Origin: Pseudovibrio denitrificans JCM 12308
GTDB taxonomy: Bacteria > Pseudomonadota > Alphaproteobacteria > Rhizobiales > Stappiaceae
Reading direction: 5' to 3'
Assembly (NCBI RefSeq): GCF_001310815.1
Contig: NZ_BAZK01000024.1
Location: forward strand, 1-64,000
DNA: 64,000 bases
Part shown: piece after piece, positions 35,917 to 45,200 of the stretch
Numbering within the stretch: the stretch's first letter is position 1
How the letters are laid out: each line of letters opens with the position of its first letter
The notes under the pieces: model-generated
Told to the model about the DNA's origin: nothing
What the model saw: the letters and a program-made list of their open reading frames with translations, nothing else
Databases searched by the model: none
Position numbers and translations under genes: made by a program

Positions 35917-36437
35917 GAGATAAAAATATCTTATTGCGGGTTGAAACTGAATTCACATTTGCTGATGAAATGTTGATGCTATTGCCGCTCTGAAATTGTT
36001 GATTTTCTTAGGTGGCTTAGAAACTTAACCTCGGGCGACTCAAGGGTGCTTCATCCGGAACTTGACCTTTTGGTAAGGAATTAACGTTTTGAGCGCCGTA
36101 AATGTTGATGAAGCCACTCAAAATTTGGGGACGTTCTGACAAAAAGAGAGTGTGTCACAAACAGGAAGTTAACGAGGCTTGGAGCATGTGCCGAACAGAT
36201 GAACGTGGTTAAGGATTTGTGATATTTTTGTAAGCCCTTGTTGTTGCTTATTTTTTTAATTAAATTTCTGAGGTCCTCGCTAGAGCCCGAAAACTTATTG
36301 GTTTTTTTGTTATTCAAAGCATGCAAATCGCACATTAATTTTTCTAAATTAACTAAAAATAGAAGAGATTGAGTTAGGTTTTGTTTAATCCTGTTTCTTA
36401 GGTTTTTATCAGTTTGCGTATCCCATCGGTGTTTTAA
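35917..36437. other. AT-rich intergenic region, no supported gene
   Basis: About 520 bases between oxyR and the DUF2336 gene. An 84-residue frame on the minus strand (36081-36335) has no ribosome binding site and a Lys/Asn/Ser composition expected of random AT-rich DNA. Promoters for both flanking genes must lie here. Confidence 0.45.
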
Positions 36438-37523
36438 ATGTCATCTGACTTGGCTTCTCATATCGTTGACTTCAAATCTCTGGCGCTTGAAAAAAATATC
36501 GAGCGGCGCTCGGAGCTTGCCCGCCATGTGGCACTTTTGTTTGCCCGGACGTGGGAGCGGTGCTCTGATGATCAGATTGATATCTATGATAGCGTCATGC
36601 TCCGTCTCTCAGAAATGGTTGAGCGGCATGCGCTGAGTTATATGGCTGAGCAGCTTTCTGAAGTGCGTCGTGCTCCGGAACAGACTGTTCGCAAGCTTGC
36701 CTTTGATGAGATTGATATCGCTGAGCCGCTGCTGCGGAGCTCTAACGTGTTGCGTGAGAGTGATCTGGTGAGCATTGCGCGCAGCAAGAGTGATGATCAC
36801 CGTCTGGCGATTGCAAAGCGTGATGTGATTTCTGAGAATATCAGTGAGGTTCTGGTCGATCTTGGAAACTCCGAGGTGAAACAGACTGTTGCTGGCAATG
36901 ATGGTGCGGTGCTGGGTCAACGCAGTGTGAACTCTCTGATGAGTGAAGCGCGCGGGGATGAGGTGCTGCAGATGGCGCTTGGTCAGCGTGCAGACCTTGC
37001 TGATGCGCATATCGAAGCGCTTATTAATTTCGCCAGTGAGCAGGTTCGCAAGCAGCTTATTAAAGAAGGTGCAAGCGATGTTGCTGGCAAGCTTCCAAAA
37101 GCTGCGCGGATTGCGGCTGGTAAGCTTTCCAACGAGTTCTGGCTTGGTCGCTATGACTTTGAGACTGGACGTGGCCGTGTGATGGAGCTGGTTCGTCAGG
37201 GCCGCCTCAATGAAAATGCTCTGCGTGCTTACGCGGAAGAGGATCGTTTTGCCGAGGCTGTTGCTGCATTTGCTATGCTGGCAGGGATTGGTCATTCTGA
37301 GGCGCAGCACTGGACAGTGCGTAACGACACGGAGCCATTCCTTGTTGTGTGCCGGGCGTCTGGCTTTGGCATGATGACTGTTCAGGCGCTCTTGAAGATT
37401 GGGCCGTGGCGGTATCGCCTTTCCAACTCTCAGCGACAGGCTGCGCTGAAGACTTATCAGGCTTTGGATCAGCAGGAAGCTTATAAGCAGTTCATCACCT
37501 GGAAAGAGCAATGGATGGCTTAG
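36438..37523 (+). CDS. DUF2336 domain protein
   Basis: 361 residues, almost all helical, no membrane segments. It shows the DUF2336 pattern of HEAT-like helices: ERRSELARHVALLFARTWERCSDDQIDIYD, LARH and repeated EPLLRSSNVLRESDLVSIARSKSDDHRLAIAKR. The family is common and almost confined to alphaproteobacteria. Its function is poorly defined. It ends in a terminator and has its own AT-rich promoter region. Confidence 0.88.
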   Translation: MSSDLASHIVDFKSLALEKNIERRSELARHVALLFARTWERCSDDQIDIYDSVMLRLSEMVERHALSYMAEQLSEVRRAPEQTVRKLAFDEIDIAEPLLRSSNVLRESDLVSIARSKSDDHRLAIAKRDVISENISEVLVDLGNSEVKQTVAGNDGAVLGQRSVNSLMSEARGDEVLQMALGQRADLADAHIEALINFASEQVRKQLIKEGASDVAGKLPKAARIAAGKLSNEFWLGRYDFETGRGRVMELVRQGRLNENALRAYAEEDRFAEAVAAFAMLAGIGHSEAQHWTVRNDTEPFLVVCRASGFGMMTVQALLKIGPWRYRLSNSQRQAALKTYQALDQQEAYKQFITWKEQWMA

Positions 37524-37550
37524 AGCCCGCTCTTTATGCATTGGTTATTC

Positions 37551-37578
37551 AAGGGTCGCTTTGGCGGCCCTTTTCTTT
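37551..37578 (+). terminator. Rho-independent terminator of the DUF2336 gene
   Basis: AAGGGTCGC / GGCGGCCCTT stem (one G-U, one bulge) followed by TTCTTTG, 28 bases past the stop. Confidence 0.7.
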
Positions 37579-37678
37579 GTCAATTTAATCCAAAAGTCGA
37601 GTGGTTCTTCAAAAGCAACTTTAGGTACTCGTCGTGTTTACTCCTGCCTGATTGGGTCGTGTAGCCAAAGCAGGATTG

Positions 37679-40021
37679 ATGCAAGTAAGAAAAAGCAAAA
37701 AAGTTTCTTCTGACAGTGCTAAAGCGGATCGCTTCCTTAATTTCCTTATCTCCTTTCTGACGCTGCTTGTTCTGGTTGGTATGGGGCTCCTGTTGCACAT
37801 CAGTTTTGTGGCCGCGCAAACGGCGGAAACAGGAACTTCCGCTGTTGCAGCTCCCATGGTTGAAGAGCAGGAGATGATGGTGCAGAGCGCACCTGCTGCT
37901 ATGGGCAATGAAGAGCTGGTCTTTGGACTGTCGAATGGCCTTGAGCTGTTCTCGCTGGAGAATATCGATCGTTCCAGCGAGTCCCTGAATGCTGTCTTGT
38001 TGGATCTGGGTAACTTTCCGGTTCATGTTCACAACGCTTTGGAACGGGCGCGGCCTGATACTAACGTTTCCTGGGTCTGGCAGATTTTTGCGTTGACGCT
38101 GTTTGCTGTCACCATTGGCTTTGTGGTGGAGCTGCTGGCTGACAAGTTGTTTGCCAAGCGGTTGCTGCGGTTTTATCGGGGTAAGCCAGAGAGCAGGGCG
38201 GAGAAGATTGGTTTTCTGTTCTCCCGGTCACTGGTGCAGGTGGCAGCGATCTTTCTGCATGTGATTGTGACCTTCGCACTTATCCTCGTGATCTCGGATA
38301 ACACGGAGAGTGTGCGGCATGCGGCGTTGATCTTCGCCAGCTTCTACTTCTTCTTCCGTCTGCTGCTTGTCTTTACGCGAAACTTTCTGGCTGTTGGAAA
38401 TGAGCATCACCGGGTGGTGCCGCTGGATGATCAGGTGGCGCGATCCTTTCTACATGCCATTGTTTTCTGTGGTGGCGTGGCCTTCTTTCTTCTGGCGTTT
38501 GGCAGGTGGATGAGCCACTTGTCGCTTAATGCCAATGCGCAGCGTATTCTGGATTTGCAGAGTGGGTTGTTCCTGGCCGTGTCCGCTGCAGTGATCTGCT
38601 ACATTTATCGCAGGCCGATCGGGAACTGGTTTTCAGGTCAGCAAGATCCAGCTCAACGGCGCCGGGTCTGGCGGCGGTTGTTTAGTCAGAACTGGCATCT
38701 GGCAGCTCTGGCTTACTTTCTGGTGGCGTGGCTGGTGTTTGCGCACCGGCTGCTGTTGGGGCTGACCTACGACAGTTTGCTGCTGCTTGCTCCGATTGTT
38801 GCGATCTTTGCCAGCGTGTTGCTCTACGGCATTCTTCTTCTCGTCATTGATAAATGGCTGTTACCGCCGATCAACATCGACAAGCTGCAAGATGCGTTTG
38901 TTGAAGAGATTGTGCAGGTAGAGGAAAGAGCGGGGCACACTTACAACCAAGAGGAAGTCAACGCTGAGGCGCGGGCGTTGGCCGCGGACAAGGAAGCTGG
39001 GCGACAGCCCTATCGGCAGCTACTAGACCATGGTGCCCGTTTGGTGACGCTGATGTTTGGTCTGGCGGTCATCATCGAAGCGTGGGGGATCAATCTCTTC
39101 AAGCAGGATGGGCTGTTTGGCAATCTGGTTGAAGTGGCGTTGATCGTGTTCTTTGGCTACATGGCCTATCAGGCTGTTCACATTACCATTCAGCGTCAGA
39201 TCGAGATCTCTGAAAGCGACAAGAGTGGGCAGGCCAAGATGGGGCGGTTGGCGACGCTGCTTCCAATCCTACGGAACTTTCTGCTGATCTCTATTGTGGT
39301 GCTTTCCGGCATGGTTGCTTTGTCAGAGATCGGGGTGAACATCGGCCCGTTGTTTGCCGGCGCTGGTGTTGTCGGGCTTGCTGTTGGCTTTGGGGCACAG
39401 ACGCTGATCAAAGACATCTTTTCAGGTGCGTTCTTCCTGCTGGATGATGCTTTCCGCACGGGTGAGTACATCTATGTGACCAACAATGTGGAAGGGACGG
39501 TTGAGCGGATCTCCATCCGGTCCATGCAACTGCGTCAGTCTGATGGTCTTCTGAACACGGTTCCCTTTGGCAACCTGTCTTTCGTGAAGAACTCCTCCCG
39601 TGACTGGACCATGATGAAGCTGGCGTTTCGGGTTACTTATGATACGGATGTAGACCGGATGCGGGAGTTGATCTCTCAGCTTGGAGACAAACTGCTCAAT
39701 GATCCTGAGTTGGGGCCGAAGTTTCTGGAGCCGCTTCAATCACAAGGCATCACTGCGCTGGAAGATTCCGCGATGATCGTGCGCGTGAAGTTCACGACGC
39801 GGCCAGGGGATCAGTACATTCTGAGGAAGGCTGTGTTTGCAGGCATTCGGGAGATCTTTAACCGCGAAGGCATCACATTTGCCCACCGTGAGGTGAAAGT
39901 GAGGATCGATGAAGGGGCTGTGAGAGGCCAGTCTTTCTCTGACTCACAGAAAAAGGCGATGGGTGGTGCTGTTTTACCGATTGTTGAAGACGATGACCCG
40001 GATAATCCTTCCAAGGCATAA
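37679..40021 (+). CDS. MscS-family mechanosensitive channel, large form
   Basis: About 780 residues. A signal/anchor helix (FLNFLISFLTLLVLVGMGLLL) is followed by a periplasmic part and about ten more hydrophobic helices. Near residue 550-620 comes the MscS pore helix and beta domain: IGPLFAGAGVVGLAVGFGAQTLIKDIFSGAFFLLDD (key: G-A-G-V-V-G-L-A-V-G-F-G-A-Q), EGTVERISIRSMQLRQ and TVPFGNL. It opens under membrane tension to protect against osmotic downshock. The ATG at 37679 has AGGA close upstream; a TTG 27 bases earlier is an alternative. No associated operon genes. Confidence 0.9.
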   Translation: MQVRKSKKVSSDSAKADRFLNFLISFLTLLVLVGMGLLLHISFVAAQTAETGTSAVAAPMVEEQEMMVQSAPAAMGNEELVFGLSNGLELFSLENIDRSSESLNAVLLDLGNFPVHVHNALERARPDTNVSWVWQIFALTLFAVTIGFVVELLADKLFAKRLLRFYRGKPESRAEKIGFLFSRSLVQVAAIFLHVIVTFALILVISDNTESVRHAALIFASFYFFFRLLLVFTRNFLAVGNEHHRVVPLDDQVARSFLHAIVFCGGVAFFLLAFGRWMSHLSLNANAQRILDLQSGLFLAVSAAVICYIYRRPIGNWFSGQQDPAQRRRVWRRLFSQNWHLAALAYFLVAWLVFAHRLLLGLTYDSLLLLAPIVAIFASVLLYGILLLVIDKWLLPPINIDKLQDAFVEEIVQVEERAGHTYNQEEVNAEARALAADKEAGRQPYRQLLDHGARLVTLMFGLAVIIEAWGINLFKQDGLFGNLVEVALIVFFGYMAYQAVHITIQRQIEISESDKSGQAKMGRLATLLPILRNFLLISIVVLSGMVALSEIGVNIGPLFAGAGVVGLAVGFGAQTLIKDIFSGAFFLLDDAFRTGEYIYVTNNVEGTVERISIRSMQLRQSDGLLNTVPFGNLSFVKNSSRDWTMMKLAFRVTYDTDVDRMRELISQLGDKLLNDPELGPKFLEPLQSQGITALEDSAMIVRVKFTTRPGDQYILRKAVFAGIREIFNREGITFAHREVKVRIDEGAVRGQSFSDSQKKAMGGAVLPIVEDDDPDNPSKA

Positions 40022-40173
40022 ACGCCGCAAATTGGCGGTTTTTCGCTCTGTTTGACCCATGGGAATGTCAGAGTTGAAATTTGATCAGCCAATTTTCAAG
40101 GAAAACTCAGAAAAACTATTCCTCTTTTGGTGCGAGAAGGGAATGTTCCTCCTTGTCATCGAGTTCTTATACG

Positions 40174-40191
40174 TATAAAGATATCTTTATA
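40174..40191. promoter_or_regulatory. 18-bp perfect palindrome upstream of the met operon
   Basis: TATAAAGATATCTTTATA, 18 bases upstream of the earliest possible start of the ArsR-methyltransferase gene. Its position and symmetry suit an ArsR-type dimer, probably that gene's own product, acting on the whole arsR/MT-metF-metH operon. Confidence 0.7.
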
Positions 40192-40208
40192 TCATATTAT
40201 TCGATCAG

Positions 40209-41255
40209 TTGGCGGCGGTAATAGGCTTGATAACGACAGTAAATAATGAACCAGAAGGCAAACTCCCGGTAGAGGATTTGGTGGGCTGCTTGCGTGCCTG
40301 TGGTGAGACGACACGTATTCGTCTGCTTGCTTTGCTTGTGCTTGGCGAGCTAACCGTGAAGGATCTGACAGTCATTCTTGGGCAGAGCCAGCCTCGGATT
40401 TCGCGCCACCTGAAGCTTCTGTGTGAGGCCGGGGTGATCAAGCGTTATCCGGAAGGGGCCTGGGTTTATTACCGTCTTGGTGAAGGCGGCCCGGCAGAGT
40501 TGGCACGGCGCATTGTTGCGCAAAGCCAGCAGAGTGATCCGGTGCTTGCTGCTGACCATGACCGTTTGGTGTCGTTGCGTCGTGCGAAGGCGGAGGAAGC
40601 GGCGGCTTTCTTTGCAGCACGTGCCAACAACTGGGACAAGGAGCGTAGTCTTCATGTTCCTGAAGTTGCTGTCGAAGCTGCTATGCGTGCGCTTGTGGGG
40701 GCCAAGTCCTTTGATACCCTCCTAGACCTTGGGACTGGAACCGGACGTTTGCTGGAACTGTTCAGCGAGCAATATGAGCGTGGCATTGGCATTGATACCA
40801 GCCAGAACATGCTTTCTGTGGCGCGGGCCAATCTGGACCGTGTGGGCTTGCAGAAAGCACAGGTGCGTCAGGGCGATATTTATGCGCTTCCGATTGCACC
40901 GGACACAGCTGATCTGACGGTGGTTCATCAGGTTCTTCACTATCTGGAAGAGCCTGGGCGGGCGATTTTGGAAGCTGCCCGTACTTTACGGCCGGGTGGT
41001 CGCCTCTTGCTCGTTGATTTTGCTCCTCACGAACTGGAGTTTTTGCGGGAAAAGCATGCGCATCGTCGTCTTGGCTTTTCTCAGGAACAAGTGGGCAATT
41101 GGCTTGCAGAAGCTGATCTGGAGCTTGTTTCAACGAATGATCTTACCCCGGGCGCGGGGGAAAAAGACAAATTAACTGTTACCCTTTGGCTCGCTCAGGA
41201 TCGTCGGGTTGTGACCGACCTGCCTGTAGCGGATCCGACCAAGGAGCTTGCTTAG
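40209..41255 (+). CDS. ArsR-family regulator fused to a SAM-dependent methyltransferase domain
   Basis: Up to 348 residues. N-terminal winged helix (ETTRIRLLALLVLGELTVKDLTVILGQSQPRISRHLKLL, in part; wing AWVYYRLGEG) and a C-terminal class I methyltransferase fold with motif I LLDLGTGTGRLLELF at about residue 180 and ADLTVVHQVLHYLEEP. Its position two bases before metF suggests it senses SAM or SAH with its methyltransferase-like domain to control methionine synthesis. Whether it still methylates anything is unknown. The start is a TTG at 40209 or at 40227; no ATG is available near the N-terminus. Confidence 0.85.
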   Translation: MAAVIGLITTVNNEPEGKLPVEDLVGCLRACGETTRIRLLALLVLGELTVKDLTVILGQSQPRISRHLKLLCEAGVIKRYPEGAWVYYRLGEGGPAELARRIVAQSQQSDPVLAADHDRLVSLRRAKAEEAAAFFAARANNWDKERSLHVPEVAVEAAMRALVGAKSFDTLLDLGTGTGRLLELFSEQYERGIGIDTSQNMLSVARANLDRVGLQKAQVRQGDIYALPIAPDTADLTVVHQVLHYLEEPGRAILEAARTLRPGGRLLLVDFAPHELEFLREKHAHRRLGFSQEQVGNWLAEADLELVSTNDLTPGAGEKDKLTVTLWLAQDRRVVTDLPVADPTKELA

Positions 41256-41257
41256 TT

Positions 41258-42178
41258 ATGAGCGAACATAGTATCGATCGCCGTTTTAGGCTCAATGGAG
41301 CCTCTGACATCTCCGTTTCTTTCGAGTTTTTCCCTCCAAAGAGCGAGAAGATGGAGCAACAGCTTTGGTCGTCAATCAAACGGCTTGAGCCTCTGAGCCC
41401 AAGCTTTGTATCCGTCACCTACGGTGCTGGCGGATCGACCCGTGAACGTACTCACTCTACCGTTTCGCGTATTGTAAATGAGACTGCTCTGAAGCCAGCG
41501 GCTCACCTGACATGTGTAGATGCCACCAAGGAAGAAGTGAACGAAGTCATTCAGGCTTACTGGGATGCTGGCGTTCGTCACATTGTGGCGCTGCGTGGTG
41601 ACCCGGCTGCTGGTCTTGGTGAGGCCTACCATCCGCATGAGGGTGGTTATCAGTCTACCGCTGATCTGGTGGCTTCCATCAAGACGATTGGTGATTTTGA
41701 GGTTTCTGTTTCTGCCTATCCGGAGAAGCACCCTGAATCTCCAAGCTGGGACGCTGAGCTGGATGTGCTGAAGGCAAAGGTGGATGCGGGTGCGACCCGT
41801 GCGATCACTCAGTTCTTCTTCGATAACGACCATTACTTCCGCTATGTGGACCGCGTTCGTGCGGCTGGCATCAACATTCCGATCATTCCGGGCATTGTTC
41901 CTGTGACCAGCTTCAAGGGCATTTCCGGGTTTGCGAAGAAGACTGGTGCTTCTGTACCAGGATGGTTGGCGCATCGGTTTGATGGTTTGGATGATGACCC
42001 TCGCACCCGTGAGCTGGTTGCAGCAGCGGTGGCGGCTGAGCAGGTGATGAGCCTTGCCGATGACGGTGTTGAGGACTTCCACTTCTACACCATGAACAAG
42101 GCGGACCTCGTTTACGCGATCTGCCACATGCTTGGACTTCGGGCAAAACAGGATGTGAAAGCATCTGTAGCCGCCTGA
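41258..42178 (+). CDS. metF: MetF, methylenetetrahydrofolate reductase
   Basis: 306 residues, FAD-dependent TIM barrel that makes 5-methyl-THF for MetH. Motifs: VSFEFFPPKSEKMEQQLW (catalytic Glu), SVTYGAGGSTRERT, HLTCVDATKEE, IVALRGDPAAG, and ITQFFFDNDHYFRYVDR. The ATG at 41258 lies two bases past the stop of the regulator gene, so the pair is translationally linked; a longer upstream frame reads through the regulator and is not real. metH follows after 87 bases. Length is typical (296 in E. coli). Confidence 0.97.
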   Translation: MSEHSIDRRFRLNGASDISVSFEFFPPKSEKMEQQLWSSIKRLEPLSPSFVSVTYGAGGSTRERTHSTVSRIVNETALKPAAHLTCVDATKEEVNEVIQAYWDAGVRHIVALRGDPAAGLGEAYHPHEGGYQSTADLVASIKTIGDFEVSVSAYPEKHPESPSWDAELDVLKAKVDAGATRAITQFFFDNDHYFRYVDRVRAAGINIPIIPGIVPVTSFKGISGFAKKTGASVPGWLAHRFDGLDDDPRTRELVAAAVAAEQVMSLADDGVEDFHFYTMNKADLVYAICHMLGLRAKQDVKASVAA

Positions 42179-42207
42179 ACCTAATCCACGTCAGCAGAGA
42201 TAATTAT

Positions 42208-42232
42208 CGGGTTACGGCCCAGCCGTGACCCG
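42208..42232 (+). promoter_or_regulatory. Hairpin between metF and metH
   Basis: CGGGTTACGGC-CCA-GCCGTGACCCG, 11-bp arms with one G-U, in the 87-base metF-metH gap. No T-run follows, so it is not a classical terminator. It may be a processing or stability element setting the MetF:MetH ratio. Confidence 0.5.
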
Positions 42233-42265
42233 CACAAAATAAAGTACTAGAAAAGATCGGATCCC

Positions 42266-45200
42266 ATGAGTTTGCAGGTGAAAAAGACCGGTTCGGACAT
42301 TTTTGCAGCCCTAGAAGCAGCCGCCAAGGAGCGTATCCTTGTTCTGGATGGCGCCATGGGAACTATGATCCAGAATCTTCAGTTTAGCGAAGAGCAGTTC
42401 AGAGGTGAGCGCTTCAAAAGCTGGAACCAGGACCTGAAGGGTAACAACGACCTTTTGATCCTGACGCAGCCGGATGCCATTCGGGACATCCACCTTCAGT
42501 ATTTGAAGGCGGGCGCGGATATCATTGAGACCAACACCTTCTCCTCAACCTCCATTGCGCAAGCTGATTATGCGATGGAGAGCATCGTCTATGAGCTGAA
42601 CAAAGAAGGCGCGCGCCTTTGCTGTGAAGCTGTTGAGCAGATGAAAGAGATCGATCCATCCCGCCGCCGCTTTGTGGCTGGTGGTCTTGGACCAACCAAC
42701 CGGACAGCTTCCATCTCTCCTGATGTGAACAATCCGGGTTTCCGTGCGGTTTCCTTTGATGATCTGAAAGACTCCTATGCTGAAGCAACACGTGGTCTGA
42801 TCGACGGTGGCTGTGATCTGATCCTTGTTGAAACCATCTTTGATACACTGAACGCAAAAGCGGCTTTGTTTGCGATTGATGAGGTGTTTGAAGAGAAGGG
42901 TGTGAAGCTGCCGGTGATGATCTCCGGTACGATCACTGACCTTTCCGGACGTACGCTGTCCGGCCAGACTCCTGAAGCATTCTGGAACTCCGTTCGCCAT
43001 GCAGCGCCGTTTACAGTTGGCCTAAACTGTGCGCTGGGTGCGAAAGAAATGCGTGCGCACGTGGATGAGATTTCCCGTGTGGCTGATACGCTGGTCTGTG
43101 CTTATCCAAATGCTGGTTTGCCGAACGAGTTTGGTGAGTATGATGAGAGCCCGGAATACATGGCTGGGCTTTTGAAAGAGTTTGCTGAAGCTGGCCTTGT
43201 GAACGTGGTTGGTGGGTGTTGTGGTACGACTCCAGAGCACATCAAAGCAGTTGCAGATGCTGTTGAAGGTTTGCCGCCACGCGCACTGCCGGAAGTTCCG
43301 CGCCTGATGCGTTTGTCTGGTCTGGAGCCATTTACCTTCACCAAGGACGTGAACTTTGTGAACGTGGGTGAGCGGACCAACGTGACGGGTTCCGCGCGGT
43401 TCCGTAAGCTGATCAAGAATGATGATTACACCACGGCGCTGGATGTGGCGCGCTCTCAGGTGGAGAATGGTGCACAGATCATCGACATCAACATGGATGA
43501 AGGGCTTCTGGACAGTGAAGAAGCCATGGTCACCTTCCTCAACCTGATTGCGGCTGAGCCGGATATCGCGAAGGTTCCGGTGATGATCGACAGTTCCAAG
43601 TGGACTGTGATCGAAGCTGGTCTGAAGTGCGTGCAGGGCAAGGCCGTGGTGAACTCCATCTCCCTGAAAGAGGGAGAGGAGAACTTCATCGCGCAGGCTA
43701 AGCTGATCCGTCGTTATGGCGCTGCTGTTGTTGTGATGGCGTTTGACGAGACCGGTCAGGCGGACACGCTTCAACGCAAGATCGAGATCTGTAAGCGCTC
43801 TTATGATGTGCTGGTCGACAAGGTTGGTTTTGGACCGGAAGATATCATCTTCGATCCGAACATCTTTGCCGTTGCTACCGGTATTGAAGAGCATGACAAC
43901 TACGGCGTGGACTTTATTGAAGCGACGCGCTGGATTTCAGAGAATCTGCCTTATGCGCATATCTCTGGCGGTGTGTCCAACCTGTCGTTCTCCTTCCGTG
44001 GTAACGAGCCTGTTCGTGAAGCGATGCACTCTGTGTTCCTGTATCACGCCATTCAGGCGGGCATGGATATGGGCATCGTGAATGCGGGGCAGCTGGCGGT
44101 TTATGATGATCTGCCTGCGGAACTGCGTGAGCTTTGTGAAGATGTGGTGCTGAACCGTCGTTCTGACTCCACGGATCGCCTGCTGGATGCTGCTGAGAAG
44201 TTCAAGGGTGCTGGTGGCAAGAAGCGTGAAGTTGATCTGACCTGGCGCGAAGGCACCGTTGAGAAGCGTCTGGAACACTCTCTGGTTCACGGTATCACTG
44301 ACTTCATTGTTGAAGATACGGAAGAAGCCCGCCAGAAGGCGGATCGTCCGCTGCACGTGATTGAAGGTCCGCTGATGGACGGCATGAACGTGGTGGGTGA
44401 TCTATTTGGAGCGGGTAAGATGTTCCTGCCGCAGGTGGTGAAATCTGCCCGTGTGATGAAAGCGGCGGTTGCTTACCTGATGCCTTACCTTGAGCAGGAG
44501 AAGAAGGAGCTTGGTCTGGATGAGAGCTCATCCAACGGCAAGATCCTGATGGCGACTGTGAAGGGTGATGTGCACGACATCGGCAAGAACATCGTTGGCG
44601 TTGTTCTGCAGTGTAACAACTTCGAAGTGATTGACCTTGGCGTGATGGTGCCGACAGCGAAGATCATTGATGAAGCGAAGAAGCACAACGTGGACATCAT
44701 CGGACTTTCCGGTCTGATTACGCCTTCGCTTGATGAAATGTGTCACGTGGCCTCCGAGATGGAGCGTGAGGGGCTCGATATTCCGCTGCTGATCGGTGGC
44801 GCGACGACCTCTCGTGTGCATACGGCGGTTAAGATCCACCCGAACTACTCCAAGGGTCAGGCGATCTATGTGACGGATGCTGGCCGTGCGGTTGGTGTTG
44901 CGTCTCGTCTGATGGCTGAGGGTGGTCGTGAGGAAATCTACGAGAACACTCGCCTTGAGTACGTGGATGTTGCTGAGAAGCATGCGGCGGCGCGGAACAA
45001 GAAGGTGCGCGCGAGCATTGAGAAGGCGCGGGCAAACCGCTTTAAGCCGGATTTTGAAACGCACACGCCAACCAAGCCGAAGTTCCTCGGCACCAAGACC
45101 TTCACAGACTTCTCTCTGGAAGAGCTGGTGGACTACATCGACTGGACACCGTTCTTCGCGACCTGGGAGATCAAAGGGGCTTATCCGGCGGTTCTGACGG

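Noticed and set aside
36081..36335. 84-residue minus-strand frame in the oxyR-DUF2336 gap
   Set aside because: AT-rich chance frame without ribosome binding site or recognisable domain.
36609..37541. 310-residue minus-strand frame opposite the DUF2336 gene
   Set aside because: Antisense shadow; DUF2336 pattern on the plus strand is clear.
42179..42265. SAM or SAH riboswitch before metH
   Set aside because: Only a simple hairpin is present; the conserved cores of known SAM or SAH riboswitches are not seen.
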